A program made the position numbers and the translations under genes. The notes under the pieces are model-generated. The model did no database searches. It had not been told where the DNA came from and saw only the letters and a program-made list of their open reading frames with translations. From Malonomonas sp036526255 (GTDB lineage Bacteria > Desulfobacterota > Desulfuromonadia > Desulfuromonadales > Geopsychrobacteraceae), in contig DATCYW010000051.1 in the NCBI GenBank assembly GCA_036526255.1, forward strand, positions 1-26,391: DNA of 26,391 nucleotides, given 5' to 3'. How positions within the stretch are numbered: the first letter of the stretch is position 1; each line of letters opens with the position of its first letter. Below, one piece after another: positions 13,965 to 20,687 of the stretch.

Positions 13965-13993
13965 TATATATTAACATATCAAGCTAAGGTCAA
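13965..13993 (-). promoter_or_regulatory. Promoter of the rhodanese-domain gene
   Basis: On the minus strand TTGACC (13993 to 13988) is followed after 17 bp by TATATA (13970 to 13965), giving a start near 13958 and a leader of about 20 nt. Confidence 0.65.
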
Positions 13994-14021
13994 GTCAAAT
14001 TTTTCATCTTAACTCAGTAAC

Positions 14022-14714
14022 TCAATCCTGAGCCTTGCGTAGAAACAACACCAGAGCGCCATCACCACCATACTCTTTTGGCGCCCGTCCCCATTCTACC
14101 ACCAGCTTAGAACCCTCTGCCCCGGCAAGAAAGCGTTCCACTTCATTACGCAGAACCGGCTCGCCGGATTCAGAATTCAACCCTTTGCCGGTAATCACCA
14201 GCAACGTCGACCAACCTTGATATTGGGCATCCTGCAGAAAAAAGTTCAGCTTTTCGGCAACATCGGCGCGAGTCAGGCCATGCATATCAAGAGAGGCTTG
14301 CGGGATCAGTTTCCCCTGTTTCAACTGCTTCATCCGCCGTGCAGAGGCTGTCGGCGGCGCCTCTTCGTGCGGAAACTGATCAGAAAAACGCACATCCAAC
14401 TCACCCAGCGCCTGCAAAAACTCCTCTTCATCGCTCTGCGGCGGCAAATTCAGCGGCGCTTGCTGCGAAGACGGTTGGCCTTGCAGCAACTCGTCCCCTT
14501 CTTCGTCAGCAAGATCAAGCCGCTGAACATCCATAAGAGCCATTTCTTCGGCAAAATCGGTCGGTTTCTCTATCGGCTTTGCTTCGACAGGGGGCATCAT
14601 CTGAACTTTCTGTTGCGTTGGCGCTGCAGAAACAGCAAACCCCGTCAACGAGTTGAAGGGGTTGCTGCCAAAGGCTTTTGGCTGTGCCGCTTGCGGCTTT
14701 TTCTTTTTTGCCAT
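14022..14714 (-). CDS. Smr-domain protein
   Basis: A 230-residue protein with a lysine-rich start (MAKKKK), a low-complexity Q/P/E-rich region to about residue 130, and a C-terminal Smr domain (about 140-228). The Smr motifs are SLDMHGLTRADV (the usual LDLHG with Met for Leu), TGKGLNSESG in the position of the common HGKGxG loop, and a final strand LVLFLRKAQ. Smr domains of MutS2 and stand-alone proteins are nucleases or nucleic-acid binders; stand-alone bacterial Smr proteins have been linked to rescue of stalled ribosomes and to DNA recombination. Which applies here is not known. It starts 12 bp after the stop of the TPR-like membrane gene and is almost certainly in its operon. Confidence 0.85.
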   Translation of the reverse strand: MAKKKKPQAAQPKAFGSNPFNSLTGFAVSAAPTQQKVQMMPPVEAKPIEKPTDFAEEMALMDVQRLDLADEEGDELLQGQPSSQQAPLNLPPQSDEEEFLQALGELDVRFSDQFPHEEAPPTASARRMKQLKQGKLIPQASLDMHGLTRADVAEKLNFFLQDAQYQGWSTLLVITGKGLNSESGEPVLRNEVERFLAGAEGSKLVVEWGRAPKEYGGDGALVLFLRKAQD

Positions 14715-14726
14715 CAGGTCTCTCTT

Positions 14727-15452
14727 TTAACGGATCACCTGCTTGCGGCGTCCGGTCATCGCCTTGGTCTGTTTTTTAATAATCGCGCCCTGGCTTTCCA
14801 GATGGAACTGATACCAGAGATCGCCGAAATCCTTCATCTTCATCTTTTTTCCGGCTTGCAGCAGTTCAAGGTTCTCCTGCAGACGGTCGTCAAGAGCGGT
14901 CTTTTTCAGCCCCTTTTCGAGCACTGCGATCGCCTTGCCACGCTCACCAATTTTGTCCAGACAGTAGGCGTAGAGCGCGTAAAGCATTGGTTCTTTGCGG
15001 CTGCCGGAGATCGCCTTGTCGAAGGTCTGAACCATTTTGGTGGTTTTGTTCTTCTTCATATAGGCAATCGCCAGCATCGCCATACTGACCCAGTTACGGA
15101 CAAAGCCCTTTTCCAGGTTCGGGATGGCGTCGCTGAAGTCGCGCTTCAGGTACTGGATACTGCCGATCTGCGAATAGATCTGCTCCTTGACGTAAAACTG
15201 CCAGGCGCCGTACTTGAATCCGGACTGCAGGTTGGCGATCGCCTTGTCAGGACGGTTGGCCTGAACATCGCGTTGAGCGCTCATCATCACCACCTCAACC
15301 TTTTTCATCACCAACTTGACGATAATGATAAATGGGACGAAAAAGCAGACAATCGAGACGACGGCGACGATCGGCAGGCTGTCGGTGACAAATCTGAACA
15401 TCAGTGCGCTGGCCAAAGCCGAAATCGCCAGAGAGATAAACATATTAAGCAT
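14727..15452 (-). CDS. Membrane-anchored TPR-like protein, function unknown
   Basis: A 241-residue protein I do not recognise. Two hydrophobic segments at the N-terminus (about 3-20 and 25-46) form a hairpin anchor, followed by a helical domain with TPR-like repeats (for example ANRPDKAIANLQSGFKYGA, RDFSDAIPNLEKGFVRN, GERGKAIAVLEKGLKK) and a basic tail. It would hold a protein-protein interaction domain at the inner face of the membrane. ATG 15452 was chosen because AAGGA lies 9-10 nt upstream; a TTG three codons earlier (15461) is also in frame but overlaps that ribosome binding site. It is the first gene of a two-gene unit with the Smr protein, from a clear promoter. The pairing suggests a shared process, but none can be named. 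Confidence 0.75.
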   Translation of the reverse strand: MLNMFISLAISALASALMFRFVTDSLPIVAVVSIVCFFVPFIIIVKLVMKKVEVVMMSAQRDVQANRPDKAIANLQSGFKYGAWQFYVKEQIYSQIGSIQYLKRDFSDAIPNLEKGFVRNWVSMAMLAIAYMKKNKTTKMVQTFDKAISGSRKEPMLYALYAYCLDKIGERGKAIAVLEKGLKKTALDDRLQENLELLQAGKKMKMKDFGDLWYQFHLESQGAIIKKQTKAMTGRRKQVIR

Positions 15453-15536
15453 GGAAAACAATCCTTTTCAAAACAGCTGCAGACGGGATCTGATTATTGT
15501 AAAAAACCACTGGATACCGATACTTTTCGGCGCTGA

Positions 15537-15565
15537 ACTGTAGCAATCTGTGTTTGAAATGTCAA
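15537..15565 (-). promoter_or_regulatory. Promoter of the TPR-like/Smr operon
   Basis: On the minus strand a perfect TTGACA (15565 to 15560), a 17-bp spacer and TACAGT (15542 to 15537) form a good sigma70 promoter. It begins five bases after the stop of the preceding U32-like gene and would give a leader of about 78 nt. Confidence 0.75.
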
Positions 15566-15569
15566 AAGA

Positions 15570-16331
15570 TTAACGCGGCAGCTGCGGATGAAAAACCAGA
15601 CGATCGATCCGTAAGGGGGCGAGTTCCGCCGGCAGCGTTTCAAGCTGCAGAAACTGGCTGTTTCCAGCCTGCAATAACGCGTGGGGAGTCTGCTCAGTGG
15701 TCAGCCGGAAGACCTCGCCGCAACTGACACTGCAGCGTTTACCACTTTTGTCAGCATGAAACGGACAGTTACGACTGGAGGTGACCATGGCATAAGGGGT
15801 ATGCAAGGTGCCATGCAGGGGAGCAGGCAGTGGTTCCAACCCCTGCAGTAGGTTATCCAGCTCGACCCGCTGGATGCCAAGTTCCTGCAGCAGACTGACG
15901 GCTTCGTCGCTGTACCAACGCCCCTGACGGAAGTAGGTTAACGCCTCATTGCTCAGCTCAAGCCCTTCGATCCGTGGACCACGCTTCTGCCCCGACAGGG
16001 TCCGGCCAAGCACCACCACCACCTGCGGCAGCAGTTCGCGCACCAGCTCTAGGGCGCCGAAATCTGAGATCACCACCTCGTCACCAGGCTGAAGCCGTGG
16101 TTGCAGCGCTTGAAACAGTTGCCGCAATTCAGCAAGGGACGACTCACGCAACACCGGTGTCACCAGGGTGAAACCGAGGCCGCTGGCGCGACTGGCAGAA
16201 AGGGCCTGCTCTACCTGCGGCAACGGCGGAAAAGCCCAGCTGCAGAACTCGGCACCAAAGTAGAGGCGTTGATAACCATCAGCCAGCGAACCCGGCCAGC
16301 GGGAAAGAAAAAGCGCCCGCTCGACAGACAA
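15570..16331 (-). CDS. U32-family Fe-S protein, UbiV/YhbV-like
   Basis: A 253-residue protein resembling the small members of the peptidase U32 family. The features supporting this are FGAEFCSWAF with C30 and the C-terminal cluster CPFHADKSGKRCSVSC with C189, C200 and C204. One early cysteine plus a C-X10-C-X3-C group closely mirrors the four [4Fe-4S] ligands of UbiV (C39, C180, C193, C197). UbiV works with UbiU in oxygen-independent hydroxylation for ubiquinone synthesis; no UbiU partner lies in this window and a Desulfuromonadales-type host would be expected to use menaquinone, so the role is open. The start is TTG at 16331, with AGGG 8 nt upstream and no in-frame ATG before it. It follows the lytic transglycosylase gene by 4 bp, so it is co-transcribed and probably translationally coupled. 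Confidence 0.72.
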   Translation of the reverse strand: MSVERALFLSRWPGSLADGYQRLYFGAEFCSWAFPPLPQVEQALSASRASGLGFTLVTPVLRESSLAELRQLFQALQPRLQPGDEVVISDFGALELVRELLPQVVVVLGRTLSGQKRGPRIEGLELSNEALTYFRQGRWYSDEAVSLLQELGIQRVELDNLLQGLEPLPAPLHGTLHTPYAMVTSSRNCPFHADKSGKRCSVSCGEVFRLTTEQTPHALLQAGNSQFLQLETLPAELAPLRIDRLVFHPQLPR

Positions 16332-16335
16332 CGCT

Positions 16336-17964
16336 TCAGCCCTGCCGGCTGACTGGCACCATCAGAGTCAGAGTCTGGCCAGGCAGCAGAACGTGATTAC
16401 CGGAAAGATCGTTCCAGGTTCGGATCATCTCGGTGTCGACATCGAACTGGCGCCCGATCCCCCAGAGAGTATCACCCGGCAGCACTTTGTAGACCAGCTT
16501 GCGCGAAGGGACCGGCGCCGGCGCAGCCTTCGCCAGGTTGCGGCGGCCACGCTCCGAAACCACCAGCGACTGACCCGGCTTGATCAGGTTGCTCCAGCCC
16601 AGTTTATTCCAGACCCGCAACTGTTTTTCGGTAACATCAAAACGGTTGGCGATTGACCAGAGGCTGTCGCCATTGCGGACCCGATAGGTTTTACGCCGCG
16701 AACGGGCATACTGATCGTTCAGCGCGGCAACCGGGAGGCTGGTATAGCCTTTCTTCAGCGGCAGAATCAGATCGGCACCGATCTGGATCGTCAGGGGATT
16801 TTTGATGTTGTTCAGGGAGACGATATCCTCAACCTGAATCCGGTATTTTTTTGCCAGTGCCAGCAGGCTGTCACCGGCCTTGACCTGATGACGGTGGTAA
16901 TTGGCGCGATCCTTCACCGGCAGCTCAGTGTAACGGGAATAGAACTGATCCGCGCTGCCAAGTGGCACCTTCACCGGATAGTCGCGCAGTTTCGGCGGAG
17001 TGCTCCAGCGTTTCAGGTTGGGGTTAAGGGTTTTGAGTTCGTCGTAACTGACCTCACAGAGCCGGGCAACGATCTCCAGATCGGTCGCGGTCGCGACAGT
17101 CACGGTCTCGTAATCCAGCGGCTCGTCAAACTCGAGATCGGCAAAACCGTAACCTTCCAGATCCTTGATAACCTTCAGCGCGGCAATCAGCTTCGGCAGG
17201 TAATCACGGGTCTCTTCACGCAGCACATCCCCTTCGGTCAGCACCCAAAAATCGCGACTGTCACTCGCCTTGATCGCCTTGCGCACTTTTCCACCACCCG
17301 CGTTGTAGGCGGCAACCGCCAGATACCAGTCACCATCAAAACGCGCATGCAGATATTTCAGATGACTGGCCGCCGCGCGGGTCGATCGTTCCAGATCTAG
17401 TCGTTCGTCGCGCCACCAGTCATTCGTCAATCCATACATATTGCCTGTCCCTTCGATAAACTGCCAGGGACCGGCCGCGTGCGCCCAACTGTAGGCATTA
17501 AGATTAAAGCCCGATTCGATCATCGCCAGATAAGCCAGGTCGAGCGGCACCCCTTCCTCGGCGAAGATCAACTGAATATCAGGAATATAGCGCCCGGCGC
17601 GTTCCAGCCAGGTGCCGAATGTATTGCGCCCCTTACCGGTGTAATGGTTCAACAGCTTTTCTACCCGCGAATGTTCGCTTAACGGAAAGTCGCCGTTATA
17701 TGGCAGCAGTTGCGGTTCAACCAGCTCGGCAACCGGTTGATCGTCGCTCAGCTGGTCCTCGGCCTGATAGACCAGCTCCTCAGGATCAGTCTGGCTGACC
17801 GAGGCCACAGTCACAGGCTCAGCCGGAACAGCGGCAACGGTGGGCGCAGCAACCTCAACGGCTGGCGTGGGCAAGCTGTCATTCAATTGCACCTGCTGCT
17901 GTGCCGGTGGCAGACAACTGGCCAGCACGAAAGATATCAGCAGGATTAAAATACTTCTCAACAT
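16336..17964 (-). CDS. mltD: Membrane-bound lytic murein transglycosylase, MltD-like, with LysM repeats
   Basis: Outer-membrane lipoprotein that cleaves the glycan strand of peptidoglycan, 542 aa. Lipobox LASC with C17 follows a short signal peptide. A linker is followed by the SLT domain (about 120-260) with catalytic glutamate E150 in AMIESGFN, then GPWQFIEGTGNMYGL and AVAAYNAGGGKV. The C-terminal half has three clear LysM peptidoglycan-binding repeats (VKAGDSLLALAKKY, VRNGDSLWSIANRF, VLPGDTLWGIGRQF) and an earlier segment (ATDLEIVARLCEVSYDELK) that looks like a diverged fourth. E. coli MltD is 452 aa with two LysM. The frame opens 57 codons further upstream inside hflX, but ATG 17964 has GGAG 7 nt before it and directly begins the signal peptide. 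It lies 79 bp after the hflX stop. Confidence 0.92.
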   Translation of the reverse strand: MLRSILILLISFVLASCLPPAQQQVQLNDSLPTPAVEVAAPTVAAVPAEPVTVASVSQTDPEELVYQAEDQLSDDQPVAELVEPQLLPYNGDFPLSEHSRVEKLLNHYTGKGRNTFGTWLERAGRYIPDIQLIFAEEGVPLDLAYLAMIESGFNLNAYSWAHAAGPWQFIEGTGNMYGLTNDWWRDERLDLERSTRAAASHLKYLHARFDGDWYLAVAAYNAGGGKVRKAIKASDSRDFWVLTEGDVLREETRDYLPKLIAALKVIKDLEGYGFADLEFDEPLDYETVTVATATDLEIVARLCEVSYDELKTLNPNLKRWSTPPKLRDYPVKVPLGSADQFYSRYTELPVKDRANYHRHQVKAGDSLLALAKKYRIQVEDIVSLNNIKNPLTIQIGADLILPLKKGYTSLPVAALNDQYARSRRKTYRVRNGDSLWSIANRFDVTEKQLRVWNKLGWSNLIKPGQSLVVSERGRRNLAKAAPAPVPSRKLVYKVLPGDTLWGIGRQFDVDTEMIRTWNDLSGNHVLLPGQTLTLMVPVSRQG

Positions 17965-18043
17965 AGCGTCTCCGGGAAAGCAGCGGTTCTCTGCCCGACG
18001 GGCAAAAATCTCGTGGCAGACTAATGTATAGCCGCAGATGCTG

Positions 18044-19687
18044 TCAAGTTGGGCCAACGTCCGGCTCAGTTTCAGGCCAGAAGCGCCGCTGCAACTCATC
18101 AAGCAGCAACTTAAAACTGTTACGATCAAAGGCACTTATCGGGATGGCCTGATAACGGCGGCAGAGGTGCGGCAACTCATCCGCATCGACCTGATCGATC
18201 TTGTTAAAGACCAGAATCCGCGGTCGGGTGCCCAGGTCGAGGTCTTCAAGGATCTTATCGACCGATTCGATCTGATCGTTAAAGCGTGGATTCGACAGAT
18301 CGACAAGATGCAGCAGCAGGTCGGCATCCTCCAGCTCTTCTAAGGTCGCCTTGAAGGCGCCCAGCAGGCTCTTCGGCAGATCACGGATAAAACCGACCGT
18401 GTCGGTGATGATCACTTCGCGATCGAGTGGAAAGCGCAGCCGCCGGGTCGCGGTGTCAAGAGTGGCGAACAGCAGGTTCTCGACGAACACCTCGCTCTGG
18501 GTCATGGCGTTGAGCAACGTTGACTTGCCGGCGTTGGTATAGCCGACGATAGAGATGATCGGCAGCCCGGCCCGCACCCGCTTCTGGCGACGCTGCAGAC
18601 GGCCGCGGCTGAGCTCGTCGAGCTGCTTTTCCAGCCGGTTGATCTTGTCGCGAATCCGCCGCCGGTCGATCTCCAGCTTGGTTTCACCCGGACCTCGGCC
18701 GCCGACACCGCCCATCAAGCGCGACATGGCCGTCCCCTTGCCCGACAGGCGCGGCAGAATATATTTCAGCTGCGCCAGTTCCACCTGCACCTTGCCGTCG
18801 CGCGACTGGGCGCGGTTGGCAAAGATATCCAGGATCAGTTGAGTGCGGTCGATAACCTTGATTTCGGTCACCGCCGAGATCGAGCGCACCTGATTGGGGG
18901 TCAGATCCTGATCAAAAATCAACAGAGTCGCACGCCGCTGCAGGGCGCTGATAACGATCTCACGCAGCTTCCCCTCACCAACCAGAAAGCGCGGATTCAG
19001 CTTGCGCGGTCGCTGCACGACCTTATCGATCACCACCAGGTTGGCAGTCCGGGCCAGCTCCTCCAGTTCCGCCATCGAATCCTCGGCCTGCTGGCGGTTG
19101 CCGCGCGGCACCGAAATCAGGATCGCTCGTTCCCGACCGTCCGACAGGTCGATGGTCTCGGCGGTGGCGCGCTCCATCTGTTGGTCGAGAGAATGGATAA
19201 AAGCGGAGAAATCGAGTTGCAGCTGATAGAAATCGTTCAGCACCACCGTCTCGATTTGTGCCGTTTCTGCCGTCGGCAGCAGATGCGCATACTCCAGCCG
19301 CCCGGGCTGGCCGTCCTCGCGCACGCCGAGCGCCACCAACAGATCGAGGCGCAGCAGTTCGAGGTCGGTCAGGTCGTCACGGCTTAACGGCTCCTGCTTC
19401 AGGTGGGTGTGCACACAGCGCAGGCCGCGCAAACCGCTGCGTCCAAGGCTGTAATCGGACAAATCGGGGATGACGATCTCGCGATCATCGCCGACAATAA
19501 CCGCCTGAATCTCACCAGCGCGGTCGATAAGCACGCCAATCTGGCGCTGGATTTCGCGCGAGAGCTTGCACAGGTAGCGGGCCAGCTCGTCGGTAATCAA
19601 TTCAGTGGCGGGAACTTTACGCCGGGAAATCCGTTCCAGAGCGTTGATCTGACTGGTTTTCAGACCAGTCGTTTTTCCTTCAATCAT
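18044..19687 (-). CDS. hflX: GTPase HflX with long N-terminal extension
   Basis: Ribosome-associated GTPase that splits stalled 70S ribosomes under stress, 547 aa. Residues about 185-380 are the HflX-specific domain with LNPRFLVGEGK and the glycine-rich GGVGGRGPGETKLEIDRRRI; the G domain has GYTNAGKS (382-389), DTVGF (429-433) and NKID (495-498). About 150 residues precede the region homologous to E. coli HflX (426 aa): they contain RKVPATELITDELARYLCKL and IGVLIDRAGEIQAVIVGD, which look like a folded domain of the type found in longer HflX proteins. ATG 19687 has AAGGG 7 nt upstream. It lies between fabI and mltD on the same strand; hfq and miaA, its neighbours in enterics, are absent. Confidence 0.94.
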   Translation of the reverse strand: MIEGKTTGLKTSQINALERISRRKVPATELITDELARYLCKLSREIQRQIGVLIDRAGEIQAVIVGDDREIVIPDLSDYSLGRSGLRGLRCVHTHLKQEPLSRDDLTDLELLRLDLLVALGVREDGQPGRLEYAHLLPTAETAQIETVVLNDFYQLQLDFSAFIHSLDQQMERATAETIDLSDGRERAILISVPRGNRQQAEDSMAELEELARTANLVVIDKVVQRPRKLNPRFLVGEGKLREIVISALQRRATLLIFDQDLTPNQVRSISAVTEIKVIDRTQLILDIFANRAQSRDGKVQVELAQLKYILPRLSGKGTAMSRLMGGVGGRGPGETKLEIDRRRIRDKINRLEKQLDELSRGRLQRRQKRVRAGLPIISIVGYTNAGKSTLLNAMTQSEVFVENLLFATLDTATRRLRFPLDREVIITDTVGFIRDLPKSLLGAFKATLEELEDADLLLHLVDLSNPRFNDQIESVDKILEDLDLGTRPRILVFNKIDQVDADELPHLCRRYQAIPISAFDRNSFKLLLDELQRRFWPETEPDVGPT

Positions 19688-19698
19688 TGATGGCCCTT

Positions 19699-19736
19699 AA
19701 AAACAGGGAAAGGCCCCTTGATTAAGGGGCCTTTCC
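19699..19736 (-). terminator. Terminator-like hairpin between fabI and hflX
   Basis: A perfect 13-bp stem, GGAAAGGCCCCTT (19707-19719) with AAGGGGCCTTTCC (19724-19736), has a 4-nt loop. On the minus strand it is followed by CTG and then five T (19703 to 19699). It should terminate fabI transcripts, yet it ends only a few bases before the hflX ribosome binding site, so hflX depends on readthrough or on a promoter within fabI. Confidence 0.75.
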
Positions 19737-19766
19737 AGAACAAACACTCTCTATTGACAGCTCAAA

Positions 19767-20534
19767 TCAGCCTGCAGCCGTACTGAAACCACCATCGACA
19801 TAATGGATCTCGCCGGTCACTCCGGAGGCCAGATCCGAAACCAGGTAGAGAGTCGCCTTGCCCACCTCGTCCTGACTGACCAGACGCTTCAGCGGAGCGC
19901 GGCTTTCGGCCACCTGCAGCTTCTCTTTGAAGTTCGAGATCCCCGAAGCGGCCAGGGTCTTGATCGGGCCGGCGGAGACGGCGTTGACGCGGATCCCTTT
20001 TTCGCCCAGCTCAGCCGCCAGATAACGCACCGCAGACTCCAGCGCCGCCTTGGCAACGCCCATGACGTTGTATTGCGGAACCGAGCGGACAGCACCCAGG
20101 TAAGTCATGGTGACGATGCTGCCACCCGCGTTCAACACCGGCAGGGCGCAACGGGTCATCGAAACCAGCGAATAGGCGCTGACGTCAAGGGCCAGCCGGA
20201 AGCCTTCACGGCTGGTCTGGCTGAAGGGGTTTTTCAAGTCTTCGCGGTTGGCGAAAGCGACGGCGTGAACGACAAAATCGATCTTGCCCCACTGCTTCTC
20301 CAGCTCGGCGAAAACCGCGACCATCTCTTCCTCGTTCTGCACATCGCAGGGGAGGATAATTTTTGCATCAAGGCTTTCGGCCAGCGGACGGACCCGCTTC
20401 TCCAGCGCCTCGTTCAGATAGGTATAAGCCAACTCTGCGCCAGCGGCGTGCAACTGCTGGGCAATCCCCCAGGCAATACTTTTGTCATTGGCCAGGCCAA
20501 AGATAATGCCCCGTTTTCCGGTCATCAGTCCCAT
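19767..20534 (-). CDS. fabI: Enoyl-[acyl-carrier-protein] reductase (NADH), FabI
   Basis: Short-chain dehydrogenase/reductase that reduces trans-2-enoyl-ACP in the last step of each fatty-acid elongation cycle, 255 aa, the normal FabI length. Seen: the FabI-type nucleotide-binding start KRGIIFGLANDKSIAWGIA, CDVQNEEEM, the second active-site tyrosine Y145 in TYLGA, and the YX6K catalytic pair Y155 and K162 in QYNVMGVAK, each one residue off E. coli FabI numbering. AAGGAG lies 11 nt before ATG 20534; the frame continues 17 codons upstream without a plausible start. It is followed by a strong hairpin and then hflX. This is the type II fatty-acid synthesis enzyme inhibited by triclosan. Confidence 0.95.
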   Translation of the reverse strand: MGLMTGKRGIIFGLANDKSIAWGIAQQLHAAGAELAYTYLNEALEKRVRPLAESLDAKIILPCDVQNEEEMVAVFAELEKQWGKIDFVVHAVAFANREDLKNPFSQTSREGFRLALDVSAYSLVSMTRCALPVLNAGGSIVTMTYLGAVRSVPQYNVMGVAKAALESAVRYLAAELGEKGIRVNAVSAGPIKTLAASGISNFKEKLQVAESRAPLKRLVSQDEVGKATLYLVSDLASGVTGEIHYVDGGFSTAAG

Positions 20535-20550
20535 GATAAATCGATCTCCT

Positions 20551-20580
20551 TGAACATATTTATAGATGAAGGACACTTTT
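20551..20580 (-). promoter_or_regulatory. Weak candidate fabI promoter
   Basis: On the minus strand a TATAAA -10 lies in CATCTATAAATATG about 25-30 bases before the fabI start; the base composition at the -35 position (TTTTGT, 17 bp upstream) is a poor match. It is listed because no better promoter was seen between the CheB-CheR gene and fabI. Confidence 0.3.
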
Positions 20581-20644
20581 AACAAAAGCCGTGCTCGAAG
20601 GCAAGCGCATTGGGAGCTAAAGGCAGGATGAATCTGCTGCGCCG

Positions 20645-20684
20645 AGCCATAAAAAAAAATGGCTGCTGCTCAGCGAACGCGCCA
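20645..20684 (-). terminator. Possible terminator after the CheB-CheR-PAS gene
   Basis: On the minus strand TGGC (20684 to 20681) can pair with GCCA (20663 to 20660), enclosing a short GCTGAGCAGC element, followed by a run of nine T (20659 to 20651). AGCCAT and ATGGCT also flank the T run. The stem is short, so termination strength is uncertain. Confidence 0.4.
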
Positions 20685-20687
20685 CCT

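Noticed and set aside
14217..15536. 439-codon open frame on the plus strand
   Set aside because: It runs antisense across two real minus-strand genes (Smr and TPR-like), with no recognisable motif in its product.
15570..16331. Active U32 collagenase-type peptidase
   Set aside because: The short length and four-cysteine pattern fit the Fe-S-binding UbiV branch rather than the proteolytic members.
17965..18135. 57-codon upstream extension of the lytic transglycosylase frame
   Set aside because: It overlaps hflX and would bury the lipoprotein signal peptide; the ATG at 17964 has a ribosome binding site and a proper lipobox.
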